Origin: Calocera cornea HHB12733
Taxonomy: Eukaryota > Basidiomycota > Dacrymycetes > Dacrymycetales > Dacrymycetaceae
Assembly: GCA_001632435.1 (NCBI GenBank)
Contig: KV423980.1
Coordinates: 62,001 to 126,000 of the forward strand
Direction of reading: 5' to 3'
Length of the DNA stretch: 64,000 nucleotides
The notes below the pieces were generated by a model. The model was not told the DNA's origin. It worked only from the letters and a program-made list of their open reading frames with translations, and ran no database searches. The position numbers were made by a program, and so were the translations under genes. Positions 25,026 through 36,387 of this stretch are shown here, in pieces; position 1 is the stretch's first letter, and every line of letters begins with the position of its first letter.

Positions 25026-28000
25026 ATGGCTTCGCCCCCCAAGAAACGTCGCCGTACTTCCCCTTCCGGGCCGATCGACCACTCTGCTGCGAAGAGACCT
25101 TATCGACGTAGGAAGGGTGCTCCATTCCGCCAATGGCTGCCCGACGACGGCTCCAGTGGCACTCCTCTCACTCGCCCTATTACTCGCACAACTGTCCCAG
25201 GCGGTGAACCTCACATCTCCCAGTTCGGCCCAGCTCGCTTTCCCGCTGGTTTGGACCCCTCCTTGGCAGTCACTGGGCTAATCAAGCCTGCGTCTTCCTC
25301 GACCGCCCGTACATCTTTGTCCGCTCCCGATATCACCGAGTTTCGTCCAGAACAGTACCCTGCCTACGACCACAACCCTCCCCCCCCACAAATTCAGCTA
25401 TCAAGCCCTTCTCCAACTGATACGCCCAAGCCTCTCTCAAGCTCCACGGATTCCTCACTCTCTCATCCCTCGCTGTTGTTCAAGTCACCTGCATTCGAAC
25501 ACACTCCACCCCGCCCTGTACCTCACGGCACGCCAGGCGATAGGCGCCGTCTTATCCGATGGCGTGACAGGGTTGAGGCGATTCATCGCCGACAGGTAGC
25601 GGTGCAGATGACTGCAGCTCAAGTCCTTCTGCAAAGCCCTCCCGATCAACCACTCCCTCCTCTTTTCCGCGGAGCACCTTCCGTCAGTCCACCGCCCCAT
25701 CAGCCTTCTCAGGCCTCGTCCGAGCCGTCGTATCCCATGTCGCAGTCCCAAGGCTCCCTCGCTGGACATGTCCCACCGTCCCATGCACTTCGGATGGATG
25801 CTACCATCCCACCCCACTCGACTCTTCCAAGTCAGCAAAGCTCGTACCCATCATCCAGCGAGCAGCAGACGAATGTCAAGCAATCGCAGTCCGATTCCGA
25901 ATGGGTTCCTGGTGATGAAGAAGGGGACATGGACGATTCGCAGTCCGACAGTGATCACTCTTCTTGGGGGGACGAAGACGTTTCTGACGATCTGTTTCAT
26001 GGTTCGGATGTCGGTGCAGAGTCCAGCATTGGAGAGGTGTCTGAAGCCAACTTCGTCGAAGAGTTCATGGCTGCGCCTGCTGTAGGTACTCAAGAACAGG
26101 AGGGGGACGATATTGAAGAAGAGGATGACCCTGTAGAGCATCAAGTGCGCCCGTTTAGCGCGTCCTTGGTTCATCACTTATTCGTTTGGCAGGAACATCT
26201 TGAAGAAATCCAACAAGCGCTCGCTCAAAATGCTGAAAGGCCCAACAGCGCCACTTCGGCCAGCACGTCATATAGCGACGACATCACTCGGGCAGTCAGG
26301 AAGCGCGAGCAAGCAGAAGCTGGACTGCTAGATCTAGGCAGAGAGGGTCTTACACTGAATGCGACCGAAGAACAGTTCGAAGAGTTCGAGAAGAAACTCA
26401 TGACCTTGCAGGTATGTCCATGTCATTGCACCTGTGCTTATTATGGTCGTGCTAATGAGATCTACAGCGGCAGTTCGCTTCTTGGCATCGCGATAGCCTT
26501 GCCCACGACAACGAACGTATAGATGTGGTCATTCGGGCAGCCAAAGAGCATGCCGCAGCATGGATACGACAGAACCGACGGGGAGGAGGGGGAGGTGCGG
26601 GACAGGATGATACTCGGCTCCACCACGCCCCGCTCGACGAAGACGAGGAAGAGGAATACCAGGCGCTCCTGGACACTTCGCGCTTAAACATGGAACAGCG
26701 CATACTTCGTTGCGCTGCTGCGCAGGAACTCATTGACGACCTTGAACGGTGCCCGGCCCTCCCACCCTTACATGAACTCAACCTCGTGGAAGCGCTCGTT
26801 GCCATCGATGCACGATGCAAATGGCTAGTAAGTCTGGCTTACTGTCCCCAAATCGAACGAATGACTGCTGACCACTTTCAGTCCACTTACTTTCGCCTCA
26901 TCTCAATTGGTCGATCCGTCGCTTGGCTTCAAATGCGGGGACCCCTTGCTTCCAACTTAATCGACCTATGGACGTGGAAACTACAGTACGATGTGGAAGT
27001 AAAGATCGACCATGTCAACGACGTCAACGTCGCCTTTGGAAGAAACTGGTGCATCCTCGAGCTGCTTCGAAAAGTAGAGAATGGGGAAGAGGGCTCACCT
27101 GCTGAGCGTTACAGTGTGGACCTCTACTCCACTAAGTACATCCGACGGCTTAAGGGTCTGCTTCGCCCCCGGCCCAAACTACATAGTGCTGGATTACCGC
27201 GAGTCTCGGCATGGATGACCAACACTAGATTCCACCTGGTATGCACCCTTGCCCTACAGTTGACTGGCGAATCTGACATGTATCTTCCAGGCAGATACTC
27301 TCAACCACCGCAATCTTTACAACTCGCCGCCCACCCATATCTTCGCAGCCTTCATTCTCGATGTCATGTCGTACGCCACAAAATGGCATCTCCAAAACGA
27401 TATTGAAGACTGGCCCATTCCCATGCATGGTTGGCCAGAAGCACTACTGACGGAGCTCAAACACGTGGTGGCAAATGTCCAGCGACCTGTAGATCCTTTC
27501 AATGATGAGGATCTGGCGAATTTCGACGCTGGAGGACGGCCAGTTTCCGCGAATGAGGTTTGGCATAGCATTCTGGCACACACGTCGCACATCTTGGTCC
27601 ATCACGACCGGCAAATCCAACAAGTACACGAGCGCCACCAGGGTGGCCGTAAATCTCGTCGGCAACCAGTAGGCAATATCAATCCGGAAACGCTACGTGC
27701 CCCGCCTCCCCACCTCGAAGTCGATTATATCCCGCCCATAGACGAGTGTCGTGAAGCAGGCTCCGTCTTCATCAAGAAGGTGTTGAAACACCCGTTCTGG
27801 GTAAGCTGTTCTTTCTTGACCCCGCAATAGCATCTCACCATGTCGGCCAGACCTTATTTGGGCCTTACATGTGCTATCGATGCCGAAATCGTGACTCCGT
27901 GCCCCGCCAAGGCATCCACAGGTGCTGCTACGGCGCAGATGGCGCCGCCTGTGTTGAATGTCAAGATAGCAACCAGAAGTGTTTGATGCGCCTGCCGGGG

Positions 28001-28377
28001 GCTCGCATCAAAAACAGTAAGTTCATACTTGGGTTATGCCTGTATATGTTGGGCGAACAGCTGATCTGAACATTACAGTCTCTAGCAAAGATTGGCGGCA
28101 CAAGCGTCCTAGAAAGGGTGTCATCACTGGGCTTGAGATCGCGGAAGTTTTGGACAATGCCTGGTACAATGGTAAAGCCTGCGAAGACAACGAGCCGCCG
28201 GAACAATGGGTCGAACTACATGACGAATTCTGGCTCGATATGGCCAAGTTGGAGTCAGAGGAGAAGAAGAAGAGGCGGGCGGCCAAGAAGCAGTCCGAGG
28301 CAGCTGAACGACTGCAGCAGGCAAATAAAGGGAAGAAGCGGCAGAGGGAAGACGAGGATGAAGCAGCAGAAGAATAG
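25026..28377 (+). CDS. Unrecognised 1025-aa protein with a C-terminal Cys cluster
   Basis: Six exons: 25026-26411, 26468-26827, 26882-27238, 27291-27800, 27851-28016 and 28079-28377; all junctions keep frame. The start MASPPKKRRR is followed by a basic, nuclear-signal-like stretch. Residues to about 300 are Pro/Ser-rich and low-complexity, then an acidic region (VPGDEEGDMDDSQSDSD). The middle is mostly helical and includes WLQMRGPLASNLIDLW. A late segment, CYRCRN...CCYGADGAACVECQDSNQKC, has CxxC pairs and further cysteines like a small zinc-binding cluster. The last 60 residues are a Lys/Glu/Arg-rich helix. I do not know the family. Intron 2 contains a leftward motif copy (26846-26857). A nuclear DNA- or RNA-binding role is plausible but inferred. 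Confidence 0.75.
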
Positions 28378-28722
28378 CTAGGATCTTCATCGCGCTTAGC
28401 GCCCATGTGTACCCTCCGCCCATGAATGCTATCATTGTTGGCCAAATATGACACTAATAGCACGCATAGTACCGCTGAGGCGCTACCCCCGCAGAGCATG
28501 AAATGGGGCGACCAAGGCTTAGAATGATCGCACGTTCGATTTGAGGTCGCGCGTTCGATTTGAGGTCGCGCGTTCGATTTGAGGTCGCTCACACTGGGGG
28601 CAGGCTTGCTGTGCACACACCCCCAAATCGAACGAGGTCAGGGTTATGGCATATGAGTTTCCATTGAAACTACTCTTCTTAGACAAGATCACTACACTAA
28701 TTGCAACGCCCCATTCAATGCC
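28378..28722. repeat. Central motif cluster: three tandem TTCGATTTGAGG copies plus one inverted TTCGATTTGGGG
   Basis: Copies at 28535-28546, 28554-28565 and 28573-28584 repeat with a strict 19-bp period (unit CGTTCGATTTGAGGTCGCG). A leftward GGGG copy sits at 28621-28632. With the rightward copy at 24942 the latter shares a 16-bp inverted repeat, CTCGTTCGATTTGGGG, which frames the 1025-aa gene. The cluster lies between the 3' ends of two convergent genes. No gene is seen in the rest of this interval. Confidence 0.8.
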
Positions 28723-29674
28723 TCACATGCCCCAACACACCCTCCACTGATCTTCGATCACCATGTCCTTCTCTACGTCGGGAAAGACACGGCTGATGAC
28801 TGCCGCCCACTTCTTTGAGTGCCCATACACGCACAGTGCCTATAAGCTAAGTCAGCTACGTGAATGACTACTTGCTGATGGAGTAGCTCACCAAGGCGGG
28901 GTCCCAGTGTCGTGGCATCCAACCCGCGGACTCCCAGTCGATCACGCCTGTAACATTCCCTTCTTCATCGACCAAGATGTTGAATGGGGTCAGGTCTCCA
29001 TGGGTGAAGCGCGTTTCTGCTGTGTCTATTCTCTCAGGGAGGGAAGCTGCGCGTTCCAGGCCGAGACGTGACTGGGCGCGAAGAGACATCCATGCATTGA
29101 ATGAAGGGACCGAATCGAAGGGGCCGAATGTGTCCAAAGACATGATGTACGAAGCACATCCACGCCCTCCAATCCCGCACACCATGTTGCTGGGTTGGGA
29201 GATGGCCCTGATCGAACCGAAAAACTGCGATAACTGGGTTATCAGGTGTTGCTGTTGTAGCTCCGAGAATTCATTGAGGGCGCTCCCGAGTGGCTTGCCG
29301 GGCAGAGTGGTCATCAGCAGGAGCACGCTTCCCTCGTTATCTCCGATGTTGCAGCAGTTGAAATAGGCGCGAATAAGGCGTGGAATGGTGATGATATCGA
29401 CTACCCTCGGAACCGGGACGTTAAGCGAGTCGATCGAGTTCACAAAAGCGGTCGCATCACACTCTCTGTGTGTTGTGCTCTTCACCAGCACGCCGCCGTA
29501 CATCTTGATGACCCTAGGCACGGCCGGAATCTTCCGATGCTGAATGAACCACCGTGGCTTGTTGAGGATGCTGTATAGAAGCAGCGTGTATGCCAAAAGG
29601 CTGCCTCGGAGTCCCTGCGGAAGAGCCAACCAAAGGCTCCAGAATATGGAGATGTGCTGCTGACGGGACGACAT
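28723..29674 (-). CDS. APH-fold kinase family protein (299 aa)
   Basis: Two exons, 28892-29674 and 28723-28839, with a 52-nt intron (GTGAGC...TTATAG). It has the aminoglycoside-phosphotransferase / choline-kinase-like fold: a GGVLVKSTTHRE strand pair with the nucleotide-binding lysine, LLLMTTLPGKPL, the catalytic loop FTHGDLTPFNILVDEEG (HGDLxPxN) and the metal-binding VIDWESAG, followed by MPRHWDPAL. Such APH-family proteins are greatly expanded in Agaricomycetes and their substrates are mostly unknown, so I would not call it a resistance gene. The start is the ATG at 29674 (MSSRQQHIS); its first about 40 residues are hydrophobic and could anchor it. It lies inside the motif-tagged block. Confidence 0.8.
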
Positions 29675-30123
29675 TGATGAAAGAATATGTCTGCAAGGTC
29701 TGGCGTTAGCCGGCATGCATACACCAGAGTGTAACACATACGATGGTGATCACGGTAAAGGACGGGCACCTACGTTGGTAGGCAGGTAGCAGTGGCTTTA
29801 TGAATGCACCCGGCCAGCGAGCTTGTGACGCGTCCTGCACGGGACCGCGTGCTCCTCGGGTCTCGGGCAGCCTAGCCGAGCGGCCCTGTGCCTCATTTGT
29901 ATAGTTCTCCGCCGAACTCCGGGCTTGTATTCAACGCAGGGTCAAGGCGTTGTTATCACATACACGCTGCCCATTTTCAGCTGCTTCGCGAATCCGCTCG
30001 TGCGATCTTTGTGCCGGCCGTAGTTCACGTTATCAGCCTCATGCCCGATTACCAATCACGTCCTAGCCGTTGCTCGTACTTTCATCCTACTACTCCTGGA
30101 CCTCATTCGATATCGGAGCGCCA
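29675..30123. other. Spacer between the APH-like gene and the 159-aa gene
   Basis: Divergent 5' flanks of the two genes, 449 bp. No motif copy, tRNA or other element was recognised. Confidence 0.45.
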
Positions 30124-30659
30124 ATGCCCGTCGATCCTACCAACTACGTGCCCGGTACCTACATGGTTCTGACCTGGCGCAGTGACGGCTTTCACTGGAT
30201 GATCACGACCGACGACGGTTCGACTGCTCGTTGGGCCTTCCATGCGGTCAATCAACTCGACGGCCTGGCTGGCTGGATGTATGAGATGAGGAACTTTAGT
30301 CCCGTCTCATCATTCACGGCGCTTGCCGCGGTTCAGATCGGGCCCTTCATTCCGCAAGGTGCGTGGAGTCTCAGTCGGTAACCTTACATCTGTCCTGCTG
30401 ACCTCGAACGTCAGCAACGCTCAATGCATGGTTGTCCGCCATTCCGATGCAGACCCATGTCGACGATCTCCCCGCCGCCTTCACGTGTCGCCTATGGTTT
30501 CGCCATGCCATTCGGGTGCTTACGGCTGCCGGCCTCATCAACTGCATTGATATCAATGGTCTGGAGGCTGAGGGGAATCACATTGGTGGGCTCCATCGTA
30601 ACGTCGCTTTTGAGAACCAGCTGGGAGGAGTTTATCGATCCAAATTCTGCATTTTCTAG
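30124..30659 (+). CDS. Small hypothetical protein (159 aa) in the motif block
   Basis: Two exons, 30124-30358 and 30415-30659, intron GTGCGT...CGTCAG, phase 1. Start MPVDPTNYVPGTYM. The first exon has alternating strands (MVLTWRSDGFHWMITTDDG) with an H-W pair, and the second has FTCRLWFRHAIRVLTAAGLINCID. This layout is like a small mushroom protein family that pairs an HW strand with a CxxW-type helix, but I cannot name it. No signal peptide or transmembrane segment is evident. It converges on the transposase gene, their stops being about 50 bp apart. Confidence 0.6.
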
Positions 30660-30710
30660 GCATGTACCCTGATCACGGTCTATAAGCAAATTGAGAAGTA
30701 GTAGCATAGC

Positions 30711-33700
30711 TCACATGACGTAACTAGCAAAGAAATGCAGGTCTATGTGGGGATTAACCCACAACTTCTCTGGAGCGACTATCCGAGTGAGGGGAGCGTC
30801 GCCGTCGGCCAGTGATCGATCCGAAAAGGCAACAAGATGACAGGTACGAGCAATGCTCTGGACGTGCACTACTTCACCTCGGGCCAACCCTTTTTCATCT
30901 CGCATGCGTGTGACTTGGTACATCCGCCCCGCCTGGGAGGATGGTACGGGATCGGTGTACCACTCAACATATGCCAATTGGAGATCGGGTAAGCCCGCCT
31001 GGGATGGAAGCTGAAACACGATGCGCAGAACAGCAATCGAATGTCCTGATAGAGTTATTGAACATATCTCCTTCATCAATGCCTATAGTGGCTCACCGTG
31101 AAGGGGGGTTCTAGCCCTCGACTCTCTCGTCGGAATAAGTACAGTATCAAACCGCTTGGGTTTGCTGTCTCCTCGGAGGGTTGGTTCGATTTGGGGTGGG
31201 CGACAGTGGGCCGTGATGCGCCATGCTTCTCGCTCCCCAGCAAGAGGTGGCAGAACCAAGCGGACCATTTCATGAGCGGAAATACGATCTTGTAAGGCAG
31301 GAATCCACTTGCAGTCCACGTAGTTGGTTGCGATAAAGGCTTTGAGCCCCAAGAGAAAACTGCCAGCATTGAACTTGATTTGAACCTGCTCGATCGACCA
31401 ATGAGGATATTTGGCCGCGCGGGGCAGTCGATGCTCTGTCTTCTCTGCAGGGGGGCAACGCAATGCATCCCGTCGCTGTTGTGTCACGAGACTGGGCAGC
31501 GGCTTGCCCCAGGCGTCATCGTCTCCTTGCTCGACCCCAAATCGAACGCACGTATCTTCCAAGAGCAGTGACGTGGATTCGCGCCGGTCCATATCACCCA
31601 TACCCTGGAGCCAATGCAAGTAGCGACAAAACTTCTCCACTGCTGCATCGCGTCGCAGCGCTTTCGACATGTGTCGAAACGGATCCTTTTTGTTGCCAGC
31701 TCGGTAGAGTTGCTTTGCTTGGGACTTGTGTAGGTGCTCCGGAAGCTCCGTACTATAGCCGTCTAGTGTACCGCGAGACCGTATTGCTTCGGTGTTGTGG
31801 TTTGCCTTGTGCATCTTGGGGAAGTCAAATCCATGACAAGAGGGCAGATCACGAAACACCGCTTTGAACGAATGAAACTCTTGCCATGATGCATCGAGAA
31901 GTGAGAGGGTACGATCTGAGTGCTGAGGATACTGGGAGAGATAAATGAAGTCGATCAAAGCACGAGCGGCCCTTTGAACTGCAGACGGTACCAAGCCAGC
32001 TATAGCAGCACAGAAGGTCTTCTCCATATTCTTGTATTCCGTTCCTGTCCATTGCTCGATCTTTGATATACCATGAGGGAAGGCAAGAAGACCGTGATGT
32101 GGACTGAGCGACTTGTATCGCTCGTCCAGCTGCTGCACGTCCAGAATGTCCATTGTCCATTTAACAAGGTGGTCCTTGAATAGCCCTTTATGGAGCTCAT
32201 GCAGAAGATCGGGTGTCATAGCTTCGAATATGTTGGTGACAAGAAGATTGGACCAGAAAGGGTAAGCAATCGGTAGAAGTCCGAGCGCCTTCATTTCTCT
32301 TCGAAAAGATCGTTCGTCTGGGCTGTTGAGGCCGACCTGGAGGATCGATGTAGGATCGCGGGTCGATCCTACCACGGGAGTCCCGCGCTCTTCCGGCTGG
32401 ATGGAGCATCTGGGACAGCGGTTCTGTCGGCAGGTCACAATCATGCATTGCTCGGGATGGTCGGCAACATATGAGACAAGAACTGGGTGGATACGACGCT
32501 CCAGCCCATCACCACAGACCATGAGAACACCGTCTCTTGTGGCTTGGTGCATTGGATGTAGAAGGGCGGATATGCAGTGATGAAAGACTTCATGTTGGCG
32601 TATTGATCGTTCGGCATTGCTTAAACCGAGTTGAAGCTTGCTTGTGGGAAGATAGCCAAGGAGGACCATGGAGCGCTCAGTGGGCTTGCGACGGACTTCT
32701 TTGTGGATATTGGCGAGGGAGAGATACACCGGCCAGGCGCTCTTATCGCCTCGGAACATCGACAGTTGTGTCTTGTCCGATGCCAGTATGACTGCCGCTA
32801 GTGTGGCGCCATCGGGCAGCTCTTCCTATTAGAGTAGCCGAAGATGAGTACACGGCAACCCATCTCATCCTACAACACGACTTGCCTGTGTACTCCACAT
32901 ATGGTCTCCTGTGGCATACTCCGAGTAGAGGCGTTCGGTGCGTGATACATCAACATAGTCCCGACGAGGGGCATAGTCAATGTATCCATCCAAAAGGGGA
33001 TCACCAAGAAGCTCGCGAATACACTCCAGGGGATCTCGACCCCAGAGCTCCAGAATCTCCGAAGCCATTCCAGAAGCGGCTTCAACCTCTATTTGCGTGA
33101 GCTGGAAGCGAGGAGCCGGGGGCAGGTGTTCATCGAGCAGTCGCTTCAGCTGTACCGCATTGGTGAAGGTTGGACGGGGCCTATCGCGGAGCTGGAGAAC
33201 AAGAAATGAGCTGAGTTTGTCTGGATGGATCATATTCAGCGTACCATTGGTGACTTGAGGAAGCTATTGATCCATCTATTGGAAAGGCCGCTGCGCAGAA
33301 GGTTCCACGCCAAATCCCATTCTGCCTCATTCTGGAATATGCCATGAGGCGAACCGTATCTCTCCAAGAGATAGATATGCATTTCCTCCATAGGCGCAGG
33401 CGATTTTCCATAGACAGTGCCGGCGTTGCCATAGAAGGACTGACAGAAGTGTTGTTTGGGAGTGTGGCCGAGGTTCATGTCTGAGCGCCCGCTGTCGATT
33501 CCGCTGTGATCTTGGGGCAGTTCTCCCAAACCATTAACTGAAAGTGGCGAGATCGGAGGATCCTCCATTGCAATGTCATCTTCACTGTTCGGGAACTGAT
33601 CCAGTAGCGTATCTCGATCGTCTTCACAGGTCGGATGGGCGTTCGATTTGAGGCTGGTGCCAATCTGTGCCGCGTCAAGGAAAGCCTTGTAGCACCGGGG

Positions 33701-33775
33701 CGATTGAGCCAAGTGAGAGCGCAGGCCTGCTTGTGTTGCCAACATGCGATCACAATACTCGCAGAAGGTAGGCAT
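30711..33775 (-). CDS. Plavaka-family transposase (966 aa), apparently intact
   Basis: Four exons: 33245-33775, 32886-33191, 31097-32825 and 30711-31045. The second intron is of GC-AG type (AG/GCAAGT). The N-terminus is a C2H2 finger, FCEYCDRMLATQAGLRSHL with a later C. Then come the family blocks LELWGRDPLECIRELLGDP, GDHMWSTQ, LASDKTQL, FRGDKSAWPVYLSLANIHK and VLLGYLPTSKL, then CRQNRCPRC, TPDLLHELHKGLFKDH and the typical end LWVNPHIDLHFF. Plavaka is the CACTA-related cut-and-paste superfamily of Agaricomycetes. All junctions hold frame and no stop is seen. Three motif copies lie inside the coding exons (31185, 31535, 33642) and one 62 bp before the ATG. Confidence 0.9.
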
Positions 33776-34205
33776 TGTCGGGAGTTTAGCTCAGAATCGT
33801 AGGAATCAATCCGGTTGAGGGTGCTTATTCGCCCGACCCCAAATCGAACAGGATGATAAAGGCACCAGACAAGTCACAGAGTATCAATGGACCCTGGGGA
33901 TCTTCTCGTGGTTCTGCTCCCGTCCCTAAAACGGGATTCTCAGCATCCGAAAACGTATACCATCAAGAGTCAAAACGGTGAAGAAAATGGCACTCTCCAG
34001 GGAGCAGCGACTTTTGGCATCGAAGCGACTGGACACCGTTCTCGTCTATCTCACCAGCCACTTCAAGCTTTCAGTTTCCCTTCCCTTTTCGCAGGTAAAC
34101 TGCTCCAAAATTCATGACAATCGGCTATAAGGCTGCACTAACCCTACCTACCCTTCCAAGCGAGATATGCCGCATCAGCAAATTCCGTTGTCTAGGCTTC
34201 CGGCA
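33776..34205. promoter_or_regulatory. Divergent promoter of transposase and DUF6532 gene, with one motif
   Basis: A leftward TTCGATTTGGGG copy occupies 33837-33848, 62 bp upstream of the transposase ATG and 357 bp upstream of the DUF6532 gene. That position suits autoregulation by the element's own DNA-binding protein (inference). Nothing else was recognised. Confidence 0.45.
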
Positions 34206-36159
34206 ATGAAGTCAAGGGCGAGAGTTGCTCAAGGAGGGCAGAAGCCACAAGCGAAAGGTCCCCAAGAAGGTGAGTAGCTGTCCTTGCAGCCCGAGTTCAC
34301 ACACATCGAAGGAGTTCACATCGAAGGAGTTCAACTGATTATTGGCCTGCAGACTCGAATGAAGGAAGGACCACGACGGCGCCAGCATTGCGAAAGTCAC
34401 CTCGTCTGCAACTTAGCGAGAATGGACGAGGACATATCAACCCGGATGCGGCTCGCCAACAGACGAGCAAGAAGGGTGCCCGGGCAACATCGCGTGCATC
34501 GTTGCCTACTGTATCATCGGTGGTACCCCAGAAGCGTTCAACAGAGGACGACAATGCTGGTCCGATGGAACATGTTCCCCCGGAAGAATTTGAGAGCGAA
34601 GAGGAGCAGGAAGAAATAGAAAACTGGGGTGTACCCCAGTATGAGGACGCTCTGAACGGTCTGCACCTTGTTACTTGTGTCTATTTGACTACAATCCTGA
34701 CCTGCTGCAGAGGAGGGGAATAAGCTTCGAGAGGACGGAGATTATGAGGACGAACTGGAGGATGGAGAAGCTGGCGCAGATCATGAGGATGCCAGGGCTC
34801 CACGCATCACGGGGCTGCCATCTCGGGTAAGAGATTGATTGAGTCACCGGGGCACGTCGTTTGACGATAAGCAGGTCAAATCTGCAAGGACGCTGAATGA
34901 AGATGATCTCAATCCACGGCAGAGCGTCCGACGTCAGATGGCGCCAGGACGAAGCAACTGGGGTAAAGGTGAGTCCGTCCTCGATGAGCATTTGCGCGGT
35001 ATACGACTGAGAAGATGTGTTAGAGCGGGAGAGCTTGGACAAGTCTGCTAGGTCGAATGCAAGTGGTTCCTCTGTGGGTGATCGTGCTGTGGTTCAGGTG
35101 AACGCAATCTCGGATGCTCGCACCATTGTGCGACTGGGACCCTCTACAGAGCCTAAGACTGTCATGAAGTACGTCTGAATGCAACCGTTGATGTAGTCCT
35201 GACTATATGTTGTTTGTAGTCTGACCCCTGTTGGAAATCTGTCTGAGGAACCGCCTCTCAAGCGCGCAAAATACAAGAAACCGACTGCAAGTGGAATCGA
35301 TGAAGGGGCCAAGCGGATCCTTGCCCAGGCCAACGAAATCTTTCGTGTGAACCTCTTACTGCATGGGCCATACCAGTTGCCGATGAAGATGATGAGTCTG
35401 GCAATGGAATCGTGGAAGGAAGCATGTGATACGCTTAATCGACCATACAAGGAGACGGACGACATTCTGCGAATTGTAAGTCTGTTATGGTCACGGCCTG
35501 ACGACACGAATATTCACTGATGGTTATGTTGAGATTCTTATGAGAACGTCGCACCTGACGAACGAGTTCAAGAACGCAGCTCGAGTGGCAATCGGGCGAC
35601 TCCATCTTCCTGCAAACAAAGCCGAAAAGTGTGGCTTACCAACGGGCTTTGTACAGGATCGAGATGCAGAGGCCGCAAATCGAAAGCTATCGGAATGGTT
35701 GGGGGATCGTTCTGCTGTGACCTTCGAGGTTTGCGCTAAGACTTGTGTCCCTGGAACTGTGATGCATCTGACATGGGTACTGTAGGATCCTTTCGAGCGG
35801 TCTGGAGCATATGGGTCAGAAGCACTCTCAGCGGTGATCCTCGGGTGCCTTTTTGGGACGAAGACACCAATTGGTGTACAGTATGCAGCCCAGTTTCGTC
35901 CTATCCCTCCTCAAGTGATTGCTCTGGCGGCTACGGCGGTATGTGAACACTCTCCAATAGAGATCTGCTCGATGATGCGGTGTAGCTTGACCATGTGGTG
36001 AAGGAGTGGTCGACCGGTGTGCGGAAACCAATAGACTTCACTCAAGCCTCGGCCGGCATGAAATACAGTTATCACCTCAGCTGTCTCGCCAAGTTTCAGA
36101 CTGTGAACCCCGATGGTCTGGATATGCTTCGCGAGAGGCTATATGTACAGGGCTGGTGA
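34206..36159 (+). CDS. DUF6532-domain protein (500 aa)
   Basis: Nine exons: 34206-34269, 34353-34658, 34711-34826, 34875-34968, 35024-35168, 35220-35475, 35534-35728, 35786-35938 and 35986-36159; every junction keeps frame. The N-terminal third is basic then acidic and low-complexity (KSRARVAQGG, EEFESEEEQEEIENWGVPQ), with RPKKA-like nuclear-signal stretches. The C-terminal 250 residues match the DUF6532 layout: KRILAQANEIFRVNLL, SHLTNEFKNAARVAIG, GSEALSAVILGCLFG, PPQVIALAATA and EWSTGVRKPIDF. The domain is of unknown function and greatly expanded in mushrooms. It is divergent from the transposase, so it may be element cargo or a second element protein. DUF membership is from memory of the motif order. 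Confidence 0.75.
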
Positions 36160-36387
36160 GTGAATTCCTGGCTAAACATTTTTACACCCGCTGAAAGTTC
36201 ATGAACAGCTACCGGGCGGGGGTATGTACCTCCGAAGGACAAGAGGAAACCGGCATGCCGTTGATGTCTGACGACGACTTTCTGCGCTAACTTCAATCAC
36301 TTGGGTGGCGGTCAGTGGCTTATTGTTTTCTGTTGGAAATCACTGTTGACAAGAGCCACTAGTATTCTGCGATGGTTGATGAAGGTG
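36160..36387. other. 3' flank of the DUF6532 gene
   Basis: AT-richer non-coding sequence leading into the right motif cluster. No gene recognised. Confidence 0.4.

Noticed and set aside
28533..28635. A CRISPR-like array
   Set aside because: Eukaryotic context, only three 19-bp units without variable spacers.
31183..31196. The motif as a tRNA-type B box (GGTTCGANTCC), hence a SINE
   Set aside because: The last two C residues of the B box are missing, there is no A box at the right distance and no poly-T end; the match GGTTCGA seems fortuitous.
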